A stretch of DNA of 64,000 nucleotides from positions 10,047,501-10,111,500 of the forward strand of contig NC_135362.1 in NCBI RefSeq assembly GCF_051622035.1, given 5' to 3'. Below are positions 24,058-34,809 of this stretch, in pieces. Source of the DNA: Arctopsyche grandis. Taxonomy: Eukaryota; Arthropoda; Insecta; Trichoptera; Hydropsychidae. The translations under genes and the position numbers were made by a program. How positions within the stretch are numbered: the stretch's first letter is position 1; every line of letters starts with the position of its first letter. The notes below the pieces were generated by a model. The model had not been told where the DNA came from and did no database searches. It was given only the letters and a program-made list of their open reading frames with translations.

Positions 24058-27000
24058 AAAATTTAGATTTAGATTCTTGATGCAAAAAAATCATACAATT
24101 AACAACATATGTACATTGCATGGCCATCAATTGTTAAGGCCGTCATGAATGAGGTGCAATTCTTGCATTTCTGCATCAGTCGACCTACTAAGATTTTCTT
24201 TGGACTATTCCGCAAAATTAGCCAGTCACAATTGATAGCCATTATATTATATTATATATGTACGTGCCAACATCTGGAAACGCTCGTGAACCACTTAATA
24301 TAATAGTCTTCGAAGAAAAGCATCTCCGATTCTTTAACTTGATCCGATTGGGATTTACCCTCAATTTTAAACTTACCATCATCGTCAACGTTCCGAGAAT
24401 CGTTCATCCGATTCTATTTCATTTGAGAATGGAAATTGATCGCGAAAAATCTATGTGAAAAATATACTGTTGTATTATTTTGGGCATGATGAATCAAATC
24501 AACTTGCGCTGACAAGCTGCGAATAGTATTTACAGTAGACTTGTAAAGACCTGAAGCATAGTAATTTTATCTCGTGTGATGTGTAACGTCAGGTGAAATT
24601 CAGGACAGCTCAATGTGTAAATATATAATATGATAAATATTATGAGAATAAAATATAAAAATAAACACTGATTTGTTTTCGGTTATATTGTGTATCAATA
24701 TATTTTACAAATAATAAGTCATTATTAGCATTCAAATAAATCCAGGTACAAAATATAGTTAAAAATTAAATTTACAAAAAAAAATCAATATACATTATAA
24801 AAAGATAATCAAATTAATACTTTTCATTTAAAATAAAACAAATCGATCAAAACTATATAAAAAAAAAATTTAACTTCAAAATATTAATAATGTAACTTTT
24901 ACTGCACGTAGATAAAAAATATTCCGACCGGGTATATATCTACATATACCCGAGAGAATTGCGTTCTCCGTTAACATAATTTAGACATAATCATTAAAGC
25001 CGTTGAACAATTGAAAATTAAAACCAACGTGCTAATTGTATAGTTTCAACTCTCAAAATTAAACAATCAAATATTCAGTAGAATTTTGGTGTATTTTTTG
25101 TTATTAGTACTCTTCCTAAAAGTAAACTTTAATACTCCGGGGGTCAACATTTACTCAATATCAATCCTATCATATTTGCTCGTATCAAATATTGATGCAC
25201 GATAAGGGAAGTAGTGTGTATATTATAACCAGCTAAAAAGTCAAGTGTAATTCTGTTCGACAACGTCTTTATTCATAAGTCGAAAATACAAAAAAGTACA
25301 AAAAAAAAAAAAACAATATGCTGTATTTTAAATGCACTGAACAAAACGGCCGTGGCTGTAAAGCGACGGCCACTGAAAAATACTCTTTGTTAATATAGGA
25401 ACTTTAAATATCATTTCAATGATTGCAATCTGATGTTTACCGTGTGTCGGTCGGTCGGTCGGTGCTGGCGACTATCGATCAGTAAAACCGAGCATAGAGA
25501 GAATTGACATCAATCAAAACAAGGTGTTATGCATTCAACAATTATTCTTTATTTCGCACATTCATCACGGGAAGTTGGCAAAAAATAAATTTAAAACAAA
25601 AAATAAAAAAAAAAAAGACAGCCGACTCCCACAAAATCATTACAAAAGATTTCACAGGCAAGGCACAAACTCTGCTTCCATACACTTCGTTAAAACTCGT
25701 ATAGATAGAAATCTCGTTTTCTACAAACCCACAAGTTCATATATTATTTTATTCGACCGTTTCCTTCATTCGAATCTATTAAACATATATGTATATAATA
25801 ATAATTAATTTTATATATAAATATAAGAAGGGAAGCATTGTCAAACTGTTGCAATTTTTGATGCTATCAAACATGTCTCGATTCAATTTTTTTCTTCTGC
25901 ACAAACGTTGATAACGGACGGGGAGGGGCAAACGCTACCCCCCCTTACCCCCCCGATATCAACTTTACATTTTACGATTAACATTAAACCCATATTAAGA
26001 GGTCTACGCGGGCTCAAATCGTGCGAGACTCGTTATTTAGATTCTACATATATTTAAATATAACAAACACTTACTAACTAATTTGAAAAAATTTACAATT
26101 ATGTATCTTTATATAATGTGAGTGAAATTAATAAAATTTTATATTATTATATATAAACAATTATTAATATTAATCTAAGACTGGTCTCTCGAAATGTTTC
26201 AACAAGCCCCCGATAGACCTCTACGTGTACACGTCAAAATAAAAATAAAATAATAAAAAAACTTTTGCAACATCTACATAATACACCCTATTAAGTTTCC
26301 TAGATAAAAATTATTTCAGCGGTACTACGTCAACCCTACAATGCTAAAATATAACCTTCGGAATGCTTAAAAACAATCATGTTTCCATTACAAAAATATC
26401 ATTTCGATTGAAAATGTGCAACGTAACAGTGCATCCTTAAGTGCATTCTAAATTGTTTATAATTTCGTTTGATTTAATATTAGTGGATCGGTGCAAAAAT
26501 ACAATACAAATGTCTTTATTCCATAATAGGCACACCTTTAGTCAACAAATGTTTTCAAATCCATCATTAAACAGACAATATTGGGGATTCGATAAATGAT
26601 TTTTCACAAAGATCATCCCAGTTTATATATTAAAAAAAAAAAAAAACTAATACAATGAGGAACCTTCGAATATATCAAAATTCAATAACATCACCCGATC
26701 GATAAATAACTCCCAACAGCGGTCTCCGAATTGGTCTTTCATAAAATTACTAATCTTTTGATACAGTTTATGAAAGAGTACAAAATTCGCACGACCAACT
26801 CGGAGAGCGCTCTTTTACAATATCAAAGATACGATTTACACATCGTAGGGTTTACGATCGAAAGGATTAAAAAAATCGAAGAAATGCATTCGGCAGAAAA
26901 AGAAAACGGTGTCCGAGGAGTCGGTAAGCGAAGAAAAGGTCACAATACGACGTTAACAAAACATAATAACGTGTAAAACTGACATCGAAGTCAACTCAGT

Positions 27001-27957
27001 CAAGATAATAATAATATAACAAGTATTACAATCATTTTCACAACAAACAAAAAAGATAATAAAACTCTTCAAAATAAAAAAAAAATAATAAATAAAAAAA
27101 AAATTAACCCCTTTACGAGAGAAACGTGGAAATGTATTTTCGGAAAACGCAAACTAGGACGTCGTCGTCGTGACTGGTCGAAGCAACGGGAACGATGCAA
27201 TTTTCCCATTTTTCACAATCGACACATTTTATTTAAAAAAAAAAATTATCCTCAAATATATATATATATAAATCGACGATGAATAAATAATCGATACGAT
27301 TCTAATCATAATAATCATAATAATACATACATATATATATATATATTCTAATATAAATAATACCTTAACGCAATTATGAAAAATATATGAATATGTACAC
27401 GTAGCTGCATTTAAAATTAAAACGGGACGGGGAGGGAGAGCCCCCCACTTTAAAGCGACACTTAAATAATCAATAGTGACAATCGAAAATCATCCTCTTT
27501 ATACAATAAAAATGATAATAATACATAATATAATAATAATAGAAATTAGAATCAGACGAGACGACGAACGGACGACATCACCGTTTCACAATCATACATA
27601 CAATACAATACAATACAAATATAATAATAAATATACAGACATTTACAAAGACATATCCCTCGGGGATAATACTCTGAACATTACATATAAATATATTTAT
27701 ATATAATAATGATTAGCACGTCTCGGGGGGGGGGTTGGGGGTTGGGGAGGGGCACTTTTCACGAGCGTCTCCAGATGCACTATACACACATGATCGGTTC
27801 GGTTACCCGGGCCGCACTCGCAGTCGTCGGAGGATCCGTCGGGACTGCGGGCCGCAGCTTCCGCCGACGAGGGCCGCGGGACAGCCCAGCGCGGAGAGGA
27901 CGGTGGCCGAGTTGCAGGCAGCCCCACCGGCCCGGCCGTCCACCCTGCGGGGCAGGA
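24058..27957. other. AT-rich region: adenosine-kinase intron and spitz 3' UTR
   Basis: No gene was recognised. The 25.3-27.9 kb part is probably the 3' untranslated region of the spitz-like gene (minus strand), with several tttatt (AATAAA on the minus strand) sites and homopolymer A runs. Short GC islands such as the C-run near 25940 and G-run near 27725 carry no coding pattern. A minus-strand frame at about 24119-24240 weakly recalls adenosine kinase but lacks the Gly-Gly motif. Confidence 0.5.
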
Positions 27958-28698
27958 CTACGCGTTAGAGCGACGCAGCACCAGCAGGGGCGGGTGGGTG
28001 GAGGTGGGGGTGTGGGTGTCGGGGGTGGCCGAGTGGTGGTGCTTGTTGCGCGAGCGCGTGAGCAGAACCCACGCGCCCAGACAGACGAGCGCCGAGAGCA
28101 CGAGGGCCATGAGCGCGCCCGTCGCGATGGACGCCGTCTCCAGCATGACGTTGCCCTTGGAGAGGAGGTAGGAGCCGTCCAGGTCCTTGTACTCGCAGCG
28201 CTGCCCCACGAAGCCCTCCTTGCACTCGCAGTTGTACAGCGGGCTGTCCTGGATGATGACGGTGAAGCACTTGGCCTCGTTCAGGCAGTAGTACTCCGAG
28301 TAGGGGTGCGGGCAGCGGTACGTGGGGTACGTGACGTTGTTGCGCGGCGAGGGCGAGGGCGGCGGGGGCGCGGCGGGGGGCGCGGGCGGGGGCGAGGGGG
28401 GCGCAGGCGTGGGGGGCGCGCGGGGTCTGGCGGGCCGCTTGCTGATGGAGCTGGAGCAGGCCTGGCCGCCGGGGGCCGCGACCAGCGCCACGGCCACCGC
28501 CGCGAACGCCCACACCCACCACCCCCACACCCACCGCTCCCTCCCCCGGCCTCCCCGGCCCGAGTATCTCGTTATGTTGCGTTCGGCGCGCGAAGGCACC
28601 GGCGAACACTCTGCCGCTTGGAGTTGGACTGATCTCGATTGTGGTTGTGGTCGTGGTGTTGATGAAAGAGTGGAGCTGACGACGGCTAGTGTCGGCAT
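27958..28698 (-). CDS. spi: Spitz-like TGF-alpha/EGF receptor ligand precursor
   Basis: One exon encodes the whole precursor, about 246 residues from MPTLAVV; an alternative ATG at 28740 adds 14. Order: a basic N-terminus, a hydrophobic signal/anchor (WVWGWWVWAFAAVAVALVAA), a Pro-rich stretch, one EGF domain with six cysteines (C-PHPYSEYY-C-LNEAK-C ... N-C-E-C-KEGFVGQR-C), a juxtamembrane stem, a transmembrane segment beginning ASIATGALMAL, and a short His/Ser/Thr-rich tail. In fly Spitz the ASIASGA motif at the top of the membrane segment is where Rhomboid cuts to release the ligand; its conservation supports Spitz/Keren over Vein. The coding DNA is strongly GC-rich, unlike its surroundings. 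It lies inside a large intron of the adenosine-kinase-like gene, same strand. Keren is the main alternative. Confidence 0.9.
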   Translation of the reverse strand: MPTLAVVSSTLSSTPRPQPQSRSVQLQAAECSPVPSRAERNITRYSGRGGRGRERWVWGWWVWAFAAVAVALVAAPGGQACSSSISKRPARPRAPPTPAPPSPPPAPPAAPPPPSPSPRNNVTYPTYRCPHPYSEYYCLNEAKCFTVIIQDSPLYNCECKEGFVGQRCEYKDLDGSYLLSKGNVMLETASIATGALMALVLSALVCLGAWVLLTRSRNKHHHSATPDTHTPTSTHPPLLVLRRSNA

Positions 28699-29036
28699 GT
28701 TGCGCCCCGGCTCATGGCGCGCGCCGCCACCGCGGCCCACACCAAAATGGAGTCACGCAGCCGACCAAGCCGACACACACACTGCCCCAGCCCCCTCCAC
28801 TCCCACTACACATCGCCACTACGCACCCCCCCTACACGCTGCCACGCGATCCGCGAACGTCCCGCCGTACTAGGCGTGAGCGCGCCACTTTACTCTCGCC
28901 TACTACCATACCATACCATATCATCTGTACTATTTTCTCTTCGTGTTCGCAATTCCGCGCGGTCTAAAGCCCGCTCCACAATCTCGGCGAAACTATACGA
29001 GAACAGCCAAATACGAGAGTGAAGTGAACATATTCG
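28699..29036 (-). promoter_or_regulatory. Probable 5' UTR/promoter of the spitz-like gene
   Basis: This is a moderately GC-rich, CpG-containing segment directly upstream of the ligand's start codon. It has no open frame with domain similarity. It ends at the TTAA target of the adjacent piggyBac-like MITE (29037-29040). Its promoter role is inferred from position only. Confidence 0.35.
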
Positions 29037-29040
29037 TTAA

Positions 29041-29563
29041 GAGGGCTGGACAGCAACGCATTGTCCATACAAACGTACTATACTTCTCCCTACCTCAATT
29101 ATGGCACTAGAGAAATTATTTTTTAATATGCTATGGATATCTACCATTGGGGTGCATCTATCGTTTTATTTTTTTGATTAATTATTTTTTATAGGAGCCA
29201 GGAGCCGCCAAACATCTATAAAATCGCCTCTTTTTTACACCCACGAAAAGAATCTAGCGTGGTTATTTAACGGTCGATTTACAAAAAAATACGCCGATAG
29301 ATGCACAGAAAATATCTTTCTCATACCGATGATGAAATTTTTTTAAAAATTGGTCCAGTTTTGGAGGAGAAAATAGTAGAATACGAAACCTCGATTTTGT
29401 CAATTTAAAACACGTTTTATCTGGTCGCAGCGCAACTGTCGCATTCACTCAATATATATATATTGATATATATTGTCGCATTCACTCAATATATACATAC
29501 ACTCAATATATATATCGAAGAAAGGAACGGTAACAAAATTAAGGTTTCGGGTGTACAGCCCTC
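29041..29563 (+). mobile_element. piggyBac-like MITE, 523 bp, copy 1
   Basis: It is bounded by TTAA on both sides (29037-29040, 29564-29567). The termini are GAGGGCTGGACAGCA and the reverse of GAGGGCTGTACACCC, an inverted pair of about 12 bp. It is the same length as, and highly similar in reverse complement to, 31083-31605. TTAA target duplication is the mark of piggyBac-type transposition. It is noncoding, next to the spitz-like promoter. Confidence 0.85.
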
Positions 29564-29721
29564 TTAAGTCCCGCCTATATTCGTGCGGTAAAGCGGGCTC
29601 CACATTCTCGTCGAGACTCTCGGTCTCGGGTCTCGCCGAAAGAACACGAGACTGAAAGTAGCTCACCACATTCTCGCTCGCGCATTTGTCTGTTCGGTAG
29701 TCATATGGTCCGTACGCACCA

Positions 29722-29938
29722 AACCAACGACGATTTTGGGCCAACTTTTAAAACCAGTAGCGTACAAAATATCGAAATAAAAATTAAATAAAAAAATTGA
29801 CATTAAATATCAAAATTAAGCTAACGAGCGAGATTGAGCTAAAATTAGATCATCGTTGATGTTTTGAATTACAACAATGTTTTGAATTACGACGATACGC
29901 ATTACAACCAGAGAAATATTATAATTACGAGCGAAAAA
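29722..29938 (+). repeat. 217-bp tandem repeat, unit 1
   Basis: It starts aaccaacgacgattttgggc and ends at 'cgagcgaaaa'. It is nearly identical to 30005-30221 (one difference noticed, gacatt versus gaaatt), separated by 66 bases. The first ~75 bases recur inverted at 30800-30880, so the unit is itself part of a larger palindromic element. Confidence 0.9.
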
Positions 29939-30004
29939 AACCTTGTTATTGTTTCTTATAAGTCGTCACGATACACTACTGTGTTTCCCCCTTCGGAAAT
30001 ATTT

Positions 30005-30221
30005 AACCAACGACGATTTTGGGCCAACTTTTAAAACCAGTAGCGTACAAAATATCGAAATAAAAATTAAATAAAAAAATTGAAATTAAATATCAAAATT
30101 AAGCTAACGAGCGAGATTGAGCTAAAATTAGATCATCGTTGATGTTTTGAATTACAACAATGTTTTGAATTACGACGATACGCATTACAACCAGAGAAAT
30201 ATTATAATTACGAGCGAAAAA
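30005..30221 (+). repeat. 217-bp tandem repeat, unit 2
   Basis: Second copy of 29722-29938, almost without differences, so the duplication is recent. The 3' flank starts another pair of ~70-bp direct repeats (about 30264-30330 and 30338-30408, sharing 'atttatttcgacgagagaaa'). Confidence 0.9.
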
Positions 30222-30897
30222 GGATTTTTTTTTCTTTCGTCGAAATAAAATTAATAATCACACATTGTCCGATAAATTTTACCTCTGAGATGGATTTAAT
30301 TATTTGATTTATTTCGACGAGAGAAACAATTGAAGACATTATCCGATAAAATTTACCTCTGAAATGATTTAATTAATTGATTTATTTCGACGAGAGAAAC
30401 AATTGAAGACTAAAAAAAATTCGATTGATAGACCGACAACGCTCCGGATTGCGATCATCACTCGGTCACCCATACTAATACATCAGATATTCTCAGTAAC
30501 TGCACATTACGGGGAAGTAAAAATAATAATTCTTTGATTTTTTTTCGATTTTAGTGCGTATCTTCGTAAGTCAAAACATCTTCGACGAACAAAAGTCGAG
30601 GATTACCTGTATGTGATTGTTGATGATCTAATTTTAGGTCAATCTCGAAAATTTATTTAAATTGGGCATGTTCTGTTTTAACTTTCAATATTTTATTTTA
30701 ATTTTAATATATTAATTATAATTTTATTTTGATATTTGAGTTTAATTTTAATATAATAATAATAGTTTTAATTTTGATATTTAATTTCAATTTTTAAATT
30801 TAATTTTTATTTCAATATTTTGTACGCTACTGGTTTTATCCTGCTGGTTAAAACGTTGGACCAAAATCGTCGTTGGTTTGGTCCGTACGCAGCATAG

Positions 30898-30984
30898 CTC
30901 GCGACCCCATACCGAGCGCGTAACATAAAACAAGAACGGTTCGGTGATAATTGGTCACAAAGCGCTCGCCCAAAATGTTATATA
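30898..30984 (+). repeat. Direct repeat, copy 1
   Basis: It carries 'ctcgcgaccccataccgagc', then 'ggttcggtgataattggtca' and 'aagcgctcgcccaaaatgtt'. The same block recurs at 32474-32564. The second half equals the terminus of the 204-bp MITE family at 22764. Confidence 0.8.
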
Positions 30985-31060
30985 TTGTCGCATTCACTCA
31001 ATATATATATATGGAAGAAAGGAACGGCAACAAAATTAAGATTTCGGGTGTACAGCCCTC
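30985..31060 (+). mobile_element. Truncated third piggyBac-like MITE end
   Basis: It holds the last ~75 bases of the 523-bp element, ending ...gggtgtacagccctc next to TTAA (31061-31064). It lies 22 bases from copy 2 and looks like a broken third copy. Confidence 0.7.
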
Positions 31061-31082
31061 TTAAAGGTCTGTTCATACTTAA

Positions 31083-31605
31083 GAGGGCTGTACACCCGAA
31101 ACCTTAATTTTGTTACCGTTCCTTTCTTCGATATATATATTGAGTGTTTGTATATATTGAGTGAATGCAACAATATATATCAATATATATATCGAGTGAA
31201 TGCGACAGTTGCGCTTCGACCAGATAAAACGTATTTTAAATTGACAAAATCGAGGTTTCATATTCTTCCATTTTCTCCTCCAAAACAGGACCAATTTTTA
31301 AAAAAATTTCTTCATCAGTATGAGAAAGATACTTTCTGTGCATCTATCGGCGTATTTTTTTTTTTAAATCGACCGTTAAATAAGTACGCTGGACTCGTTT
31401 CGTGGATGTAAAAAAGAGGCGATTTTATAGATGTCTGGCGGCTCCTAGCTTCTATAAAAAATAATTAATCAAAAAAATAAAACGATAGATGCATCCCAAT
31501 GGTGGATATCCATAGCATATTAAAAAATAATTTCTCTAGTGCCATAATTGAGGAAGGGAGAAGTATAGTAAGTTTGTATGGACAAGGCGCTGCTGTCCAG
31601 CCCTC
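31083..31605 (-). mobile_element. piggyBac-like MITE, 523 bp, copy 2 (inverted)
   Basis: It is the reverse complement of copy 1 at 29041-29563, the same length and flanked by TTAA at 31079-31082 and 31606-31609. The two form a ~2.6-kb inverted pair that could fold back. Confidence 0.85.
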
Positions 31606-31869
31606 TTAACAGCACTGCACGGCTTCAGCACTGCACGACTCCATTTCAAATATGTCATTTTATTACATTTCTATTCATATCTACCTACCCGTCGCGGTCA
31701 CGTCACGTTCACAGCACTTTGGCCGAGTGCAAGGCAAAATCGGCTTACTTATACATTACAGGCCATGACGATACGGCGCAATATTGCTTACGTCGTATTG
31801 TCGAGTACTTACAATATGAATGCATACACGTGCATTCGTAGCTACGCGTCAGAATACAAGTCAGCAAAA

Positions 31870-32160
31870 ATGTTTCGGCGTTTATCGAACGAAAAATTAT
31901 GTATAATCGCGTTGTTGTTGGAAGAAGAAGCTCAAGAAGGCAATAAAAAATCACGGAGGCGTTTTGATGTGCATCCCATGTTAAAAAATAAAAAAAACCG
32001 GAGGAGAGTTTTGGACACTGTATAAGGAGCTTGTGGATGATGGACAATTTTTTTTTAAATATTTCCGTATGAACCGATACCAATTTGAAACAATACTGGA
32101 TAAAATAAAAACACAAATCACCAAAAAATCTACAAAATTTAAGGAAGCATTGTCAAAAAG
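31870..32160 (+). pseudogene. PIF/Harbinger transposase N-terminal remnant
   Basis: Translation gives 'MFRRLSNEKLCIIALLLEEE' and 'RRRFDVHPMLK' in one frame, then 'GEFWTLYKELVDDGQFFF', 'KYFRMNRYQFETILDKIK' and 'KSTKFKEAL' in another, with one frameshift near 32000. RRF.VHP, then GEF..L..EL..D...F..YFRM, is the conserved N-terminal start of PIF/Harbinger DDE transposases. The DDE catalytic region is absent, so this is a dead, 3'-truncated DNA transposon. Confidence 0.8.
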
Positions 32161-32473
32161 TCATTGTCAGCGCCAAAACCATGTCGAAAGATTGAACAGC
32201 TGTCAACTTTCACTATCGATAATTGGTCCAAAACAGCAAAGCGGCACGTAATTCGCGTGTATATCTCCACGATGGCCAAAAAGACGGATACGATACGTTG
32301 ACGGATGTTGCTGTAAGGTATGAACAGGAAATGTCGGGTACTGCTGTAAGCCTGTCGTGGCGTAAACGTGACGGTTGAAATGAACATACCCATACAAAAT
32401 GTACCAAAGAATACTTTTCGTACGGCCGGATACCTGCTGAAGTCGGTACGTGCCGACTAGGTATGCGACCTTA

Positions 32474-32564
32474 ACTCGCGACCCCATACCGAGCGCGTAA
32501 CTACTATAAAACAAGAACGGTTCGGTGATAATTGGTCACAAAGCGCTCGCCCAAAATGTTAGAA
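32474..32564 (+). repeat. Direct repeat, copy 2
   Basis: It matches 30898-30984 apart from a 5-base insertion (ctact). The two copies bracket about 1.5 kb that includes MITE copy 2 and the Harbinger remnant, so this may mark a duplication or the ends of a composite element. Confidence 0.8.
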
Positions 32565-32880
32565 TATTAGAAGTATGTTAAATGAATTGAAATGGTTTGG
32601 ATATTAGAAATAGTCGTAAATTAAGCACTTCAAAATTTGTATATAACCTAGATAATAATCTATTACCCAAATATTTTAATAATCATATAGTTAGGAATAG
32701 AGATATACATAATTAAAAAAACTAGAAATAGGAATGAATTAATTATAGGAAGAGTTAACAACTGTAGGTGTTTTCTACAGAGATGTTCAAATATACAATG
32801 CCCTTCCTGAAAACATTGGAGGTGCTAGTTACATTGGTGCTTTCTTGAGGAATGTTAATGAATGCCTCTGTGGAAGATGA
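32565..32880 (+). mobile_element. LINE C-terminal fragment (second family)
   Basis: The plus strand shows pieces 'LLPKYFNNHIVRNRDIHN' and 'GVFYRDVQIYNALPENIG', then 'FLRNVNECLC', separated by breaks. The ...Y.G..IYN.LP..I pattern is the usual extreme C-terminus of CR1/Jockey/RTE-type reverse transcriptases. It is a dead fragment. Confidence 0.6.
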
Positions 32881-33761
32881 CGTAATTATATATGTAAGTT
32901 AGTAAAATTATGTTTGGAATTATATTATATTATTTTAGGATTACTAATTATAGTTTTGTTAATTTTGTTAACTGTTATATTATAGTTGTTAGTATTAGTT
33001 TTAAATAGTTATTAGTATTAATTTTCTATCTTTCGACTTTCCATTAGGTCACTATCCATGCAGTGACGACCACCTATATATACCTATGTATATACTACCC
33101 GCTCTTAATATTTATTTCACACATCGTCATAAACAATTCGATCTTTCGACTTTCGTTCAAGTCACTTTCAATGCAATGACGGCCACCGATAATAATTGGT
33201 TGAAATGATCGATGACTCGATCATCGATAACCCGATGTTAAATTTAATAAAAATAATGGATAATAATATATCTTCGTTTCATTTTTGTATTGTGAATCTT
33301 CAGTTTTCTTTCAGAAACACTTTTTTTACACACGTTCTCGTATTTGACATCGTTCGAGATTTTCGGATAGTCATTTTATCTTAAATGAAATACTTGATAA
33401 CGTGATTTAATATGTACCTATATGTAGTGTTTTTTTTTTCAAATTAATAAAAGACTATAAAAGAAATTCAATGAGTCAACTCTGGCTCAGTAAATTAGCA
33501 ATATTATCGATTGAACATGAAGAAGCTTCTAAAATGTCTTTCAAATATGTAATTGCAGAATTTGCGACTTTGAAGGCGAAGAAAAAGAAAATTTTGATAA
33601 TATTTGCAAACGGGCCGAACTTTTCTAGTTCCGCTACTGCCCCATACGTATCATAACAAAAATAAAGGTCAAACTTAGCTCATTTTCACTTTGCTTTTAC
33701 GTTTATGAGGATTGGTTATTGTTTATCACATATTAGGTAATGAAAATTTTGCTAAAAGAGA

Positions 33762-33927
33762 AGGACCGAGTCAGGTCGTTTCAATCCTCCACCAATGTGT
33801 TTGAAATGTTTCTGCTTCAAACACATTGGTGGAGGATCGAAACGAATTCCTAAACACAAATTCTTACAAGTACGATGTAAATTATCCGTGACGGCCATTA
33901 TGGATCTTACGTCACTGACTCGGTCCT
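33762..33927. mobile_element. Small palindromic MITE containing a perfect 22-bp hairpin
   Basis: The outer perfect 13-bp inverted termini are aggaccgagtcag and ctgactcggtcct. Inside, 33784-33805 and 33816-33837 are perfect 22-bp reverse complements around a 10-base loop, extending to ~29 bp with one mismatch (33778-33843). It is noncoding. Confidence 0.7.
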
Positions 33928-34364
33928 CCTGTTTTACCAACATTTTTGAAAATCTGACAACCAGAAGTATATGTCTGTTACCGCGAATTGGCGCGAACAA
34001 ATGCGCTTGTGTAGTGTCAGTGAATAGGGAAATAGCATGCTGTCACATTCATGTGCATTCAATAATAAAAAGATGCTCTGTCTCTTTCGTGCGCTTCTGT
34101 GTGAGTACGAGAACGCGCCAACTCTCAGTAGCAGACCTGTAGAACTTTTGTCATCTGTGAGTTTCCCTCCAGGCTATGGAATCGGTTCAAAATTTACCAA
34201 CTTCAACTGCAACTTTTTGCTATGATTCGACTCCGACTCTGACTCCAACTTGAACGATTTTAGTAAGATCGACTTTTCTTGCCAACGTATAAAATTATGA
34301 ATAATAAAAATAATAGCAATATTCAAAATATTAATAAAACTAGTGTTTTACCCGATGATATTTC

Positions 34365-34568
34365 GGTAATTGGACTATTCGTCACATTGGGGTGGTCACA
34401 AAGACAATTTTTGCCATGAAAATCGCGAATACACAATATTTGGCACTCAAGTTCTCATTACTATGATAGTTATCGTTAGTATGATGGACTTTTCGGCTGC
34501 CAGATGTTCCGTTATAGAGATTTTAGTGACTTTGTGACGAGTAATTTGTGACCAGTAATCACCGAACC
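34365..34568. mobile_element. MITE, 'GGTtnnTGattatt' family
   Basis: Ends ggtaattggactattcgtca and the reverse of ggttcggtgattactggtca. The interior blocks 'tttttgccatgaaaatcgcg', 'tttggcactcaagttctc' and 'ggctgccagatgttccgtta' match 22764-22967 in reverse orientation. Confidence 0.75.
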
Positions 34569-34809
34569 GATATTTCAACGACTGGTTCCGAAAAAATAAT
34601 TGATACATGTAATAAAATTAAGTTAGAAATCGGAACTGAAGTTGGAACCAAAATCACAAATCGTAACCAAAACTGAAATAAAAATTTGGAACCGGAACTG
34701 AAATAGTAATCGAGATCCGGAACTGAAAGAGGAATTCGGAACCGGAACTGATATAGGAATCTGGAAAAGAAACTAGAATCGAAACTGGATCCAGAACCGG
34801 AATCGGAAT

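Noticed and set aside
24119-24260. Candidate for the missing adenosine-kinase exon on the minus strand (frame with GRLMQKCKNC)
   Set aside because: It lacks the Gly-Gly motif, has stops in the alternative frames and no good acceptor; the similarity is too weak.
27709-28873. Long plus-strand frames of 307 and 183 codons and a second minus-strand frame of 214 codons
   Set aside because: They are shadows of the GC-rich spitz-like coding sequence; only the 27958-28698 minus frame carries the EGF and membrane motifs.
30420-30490. Segment with 'cggattgcgatcatcactcgg', considered as a 5S rRNA fragment
   Set aside because: It does not match the conserved internal promoter of 5S genes.
33471-33656. 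Plus-strand frame with 'EHEEASKMSFKYVIAEFA', considered as a transposase piece
   Set aside because: It is too short and has no diagnostic motif.
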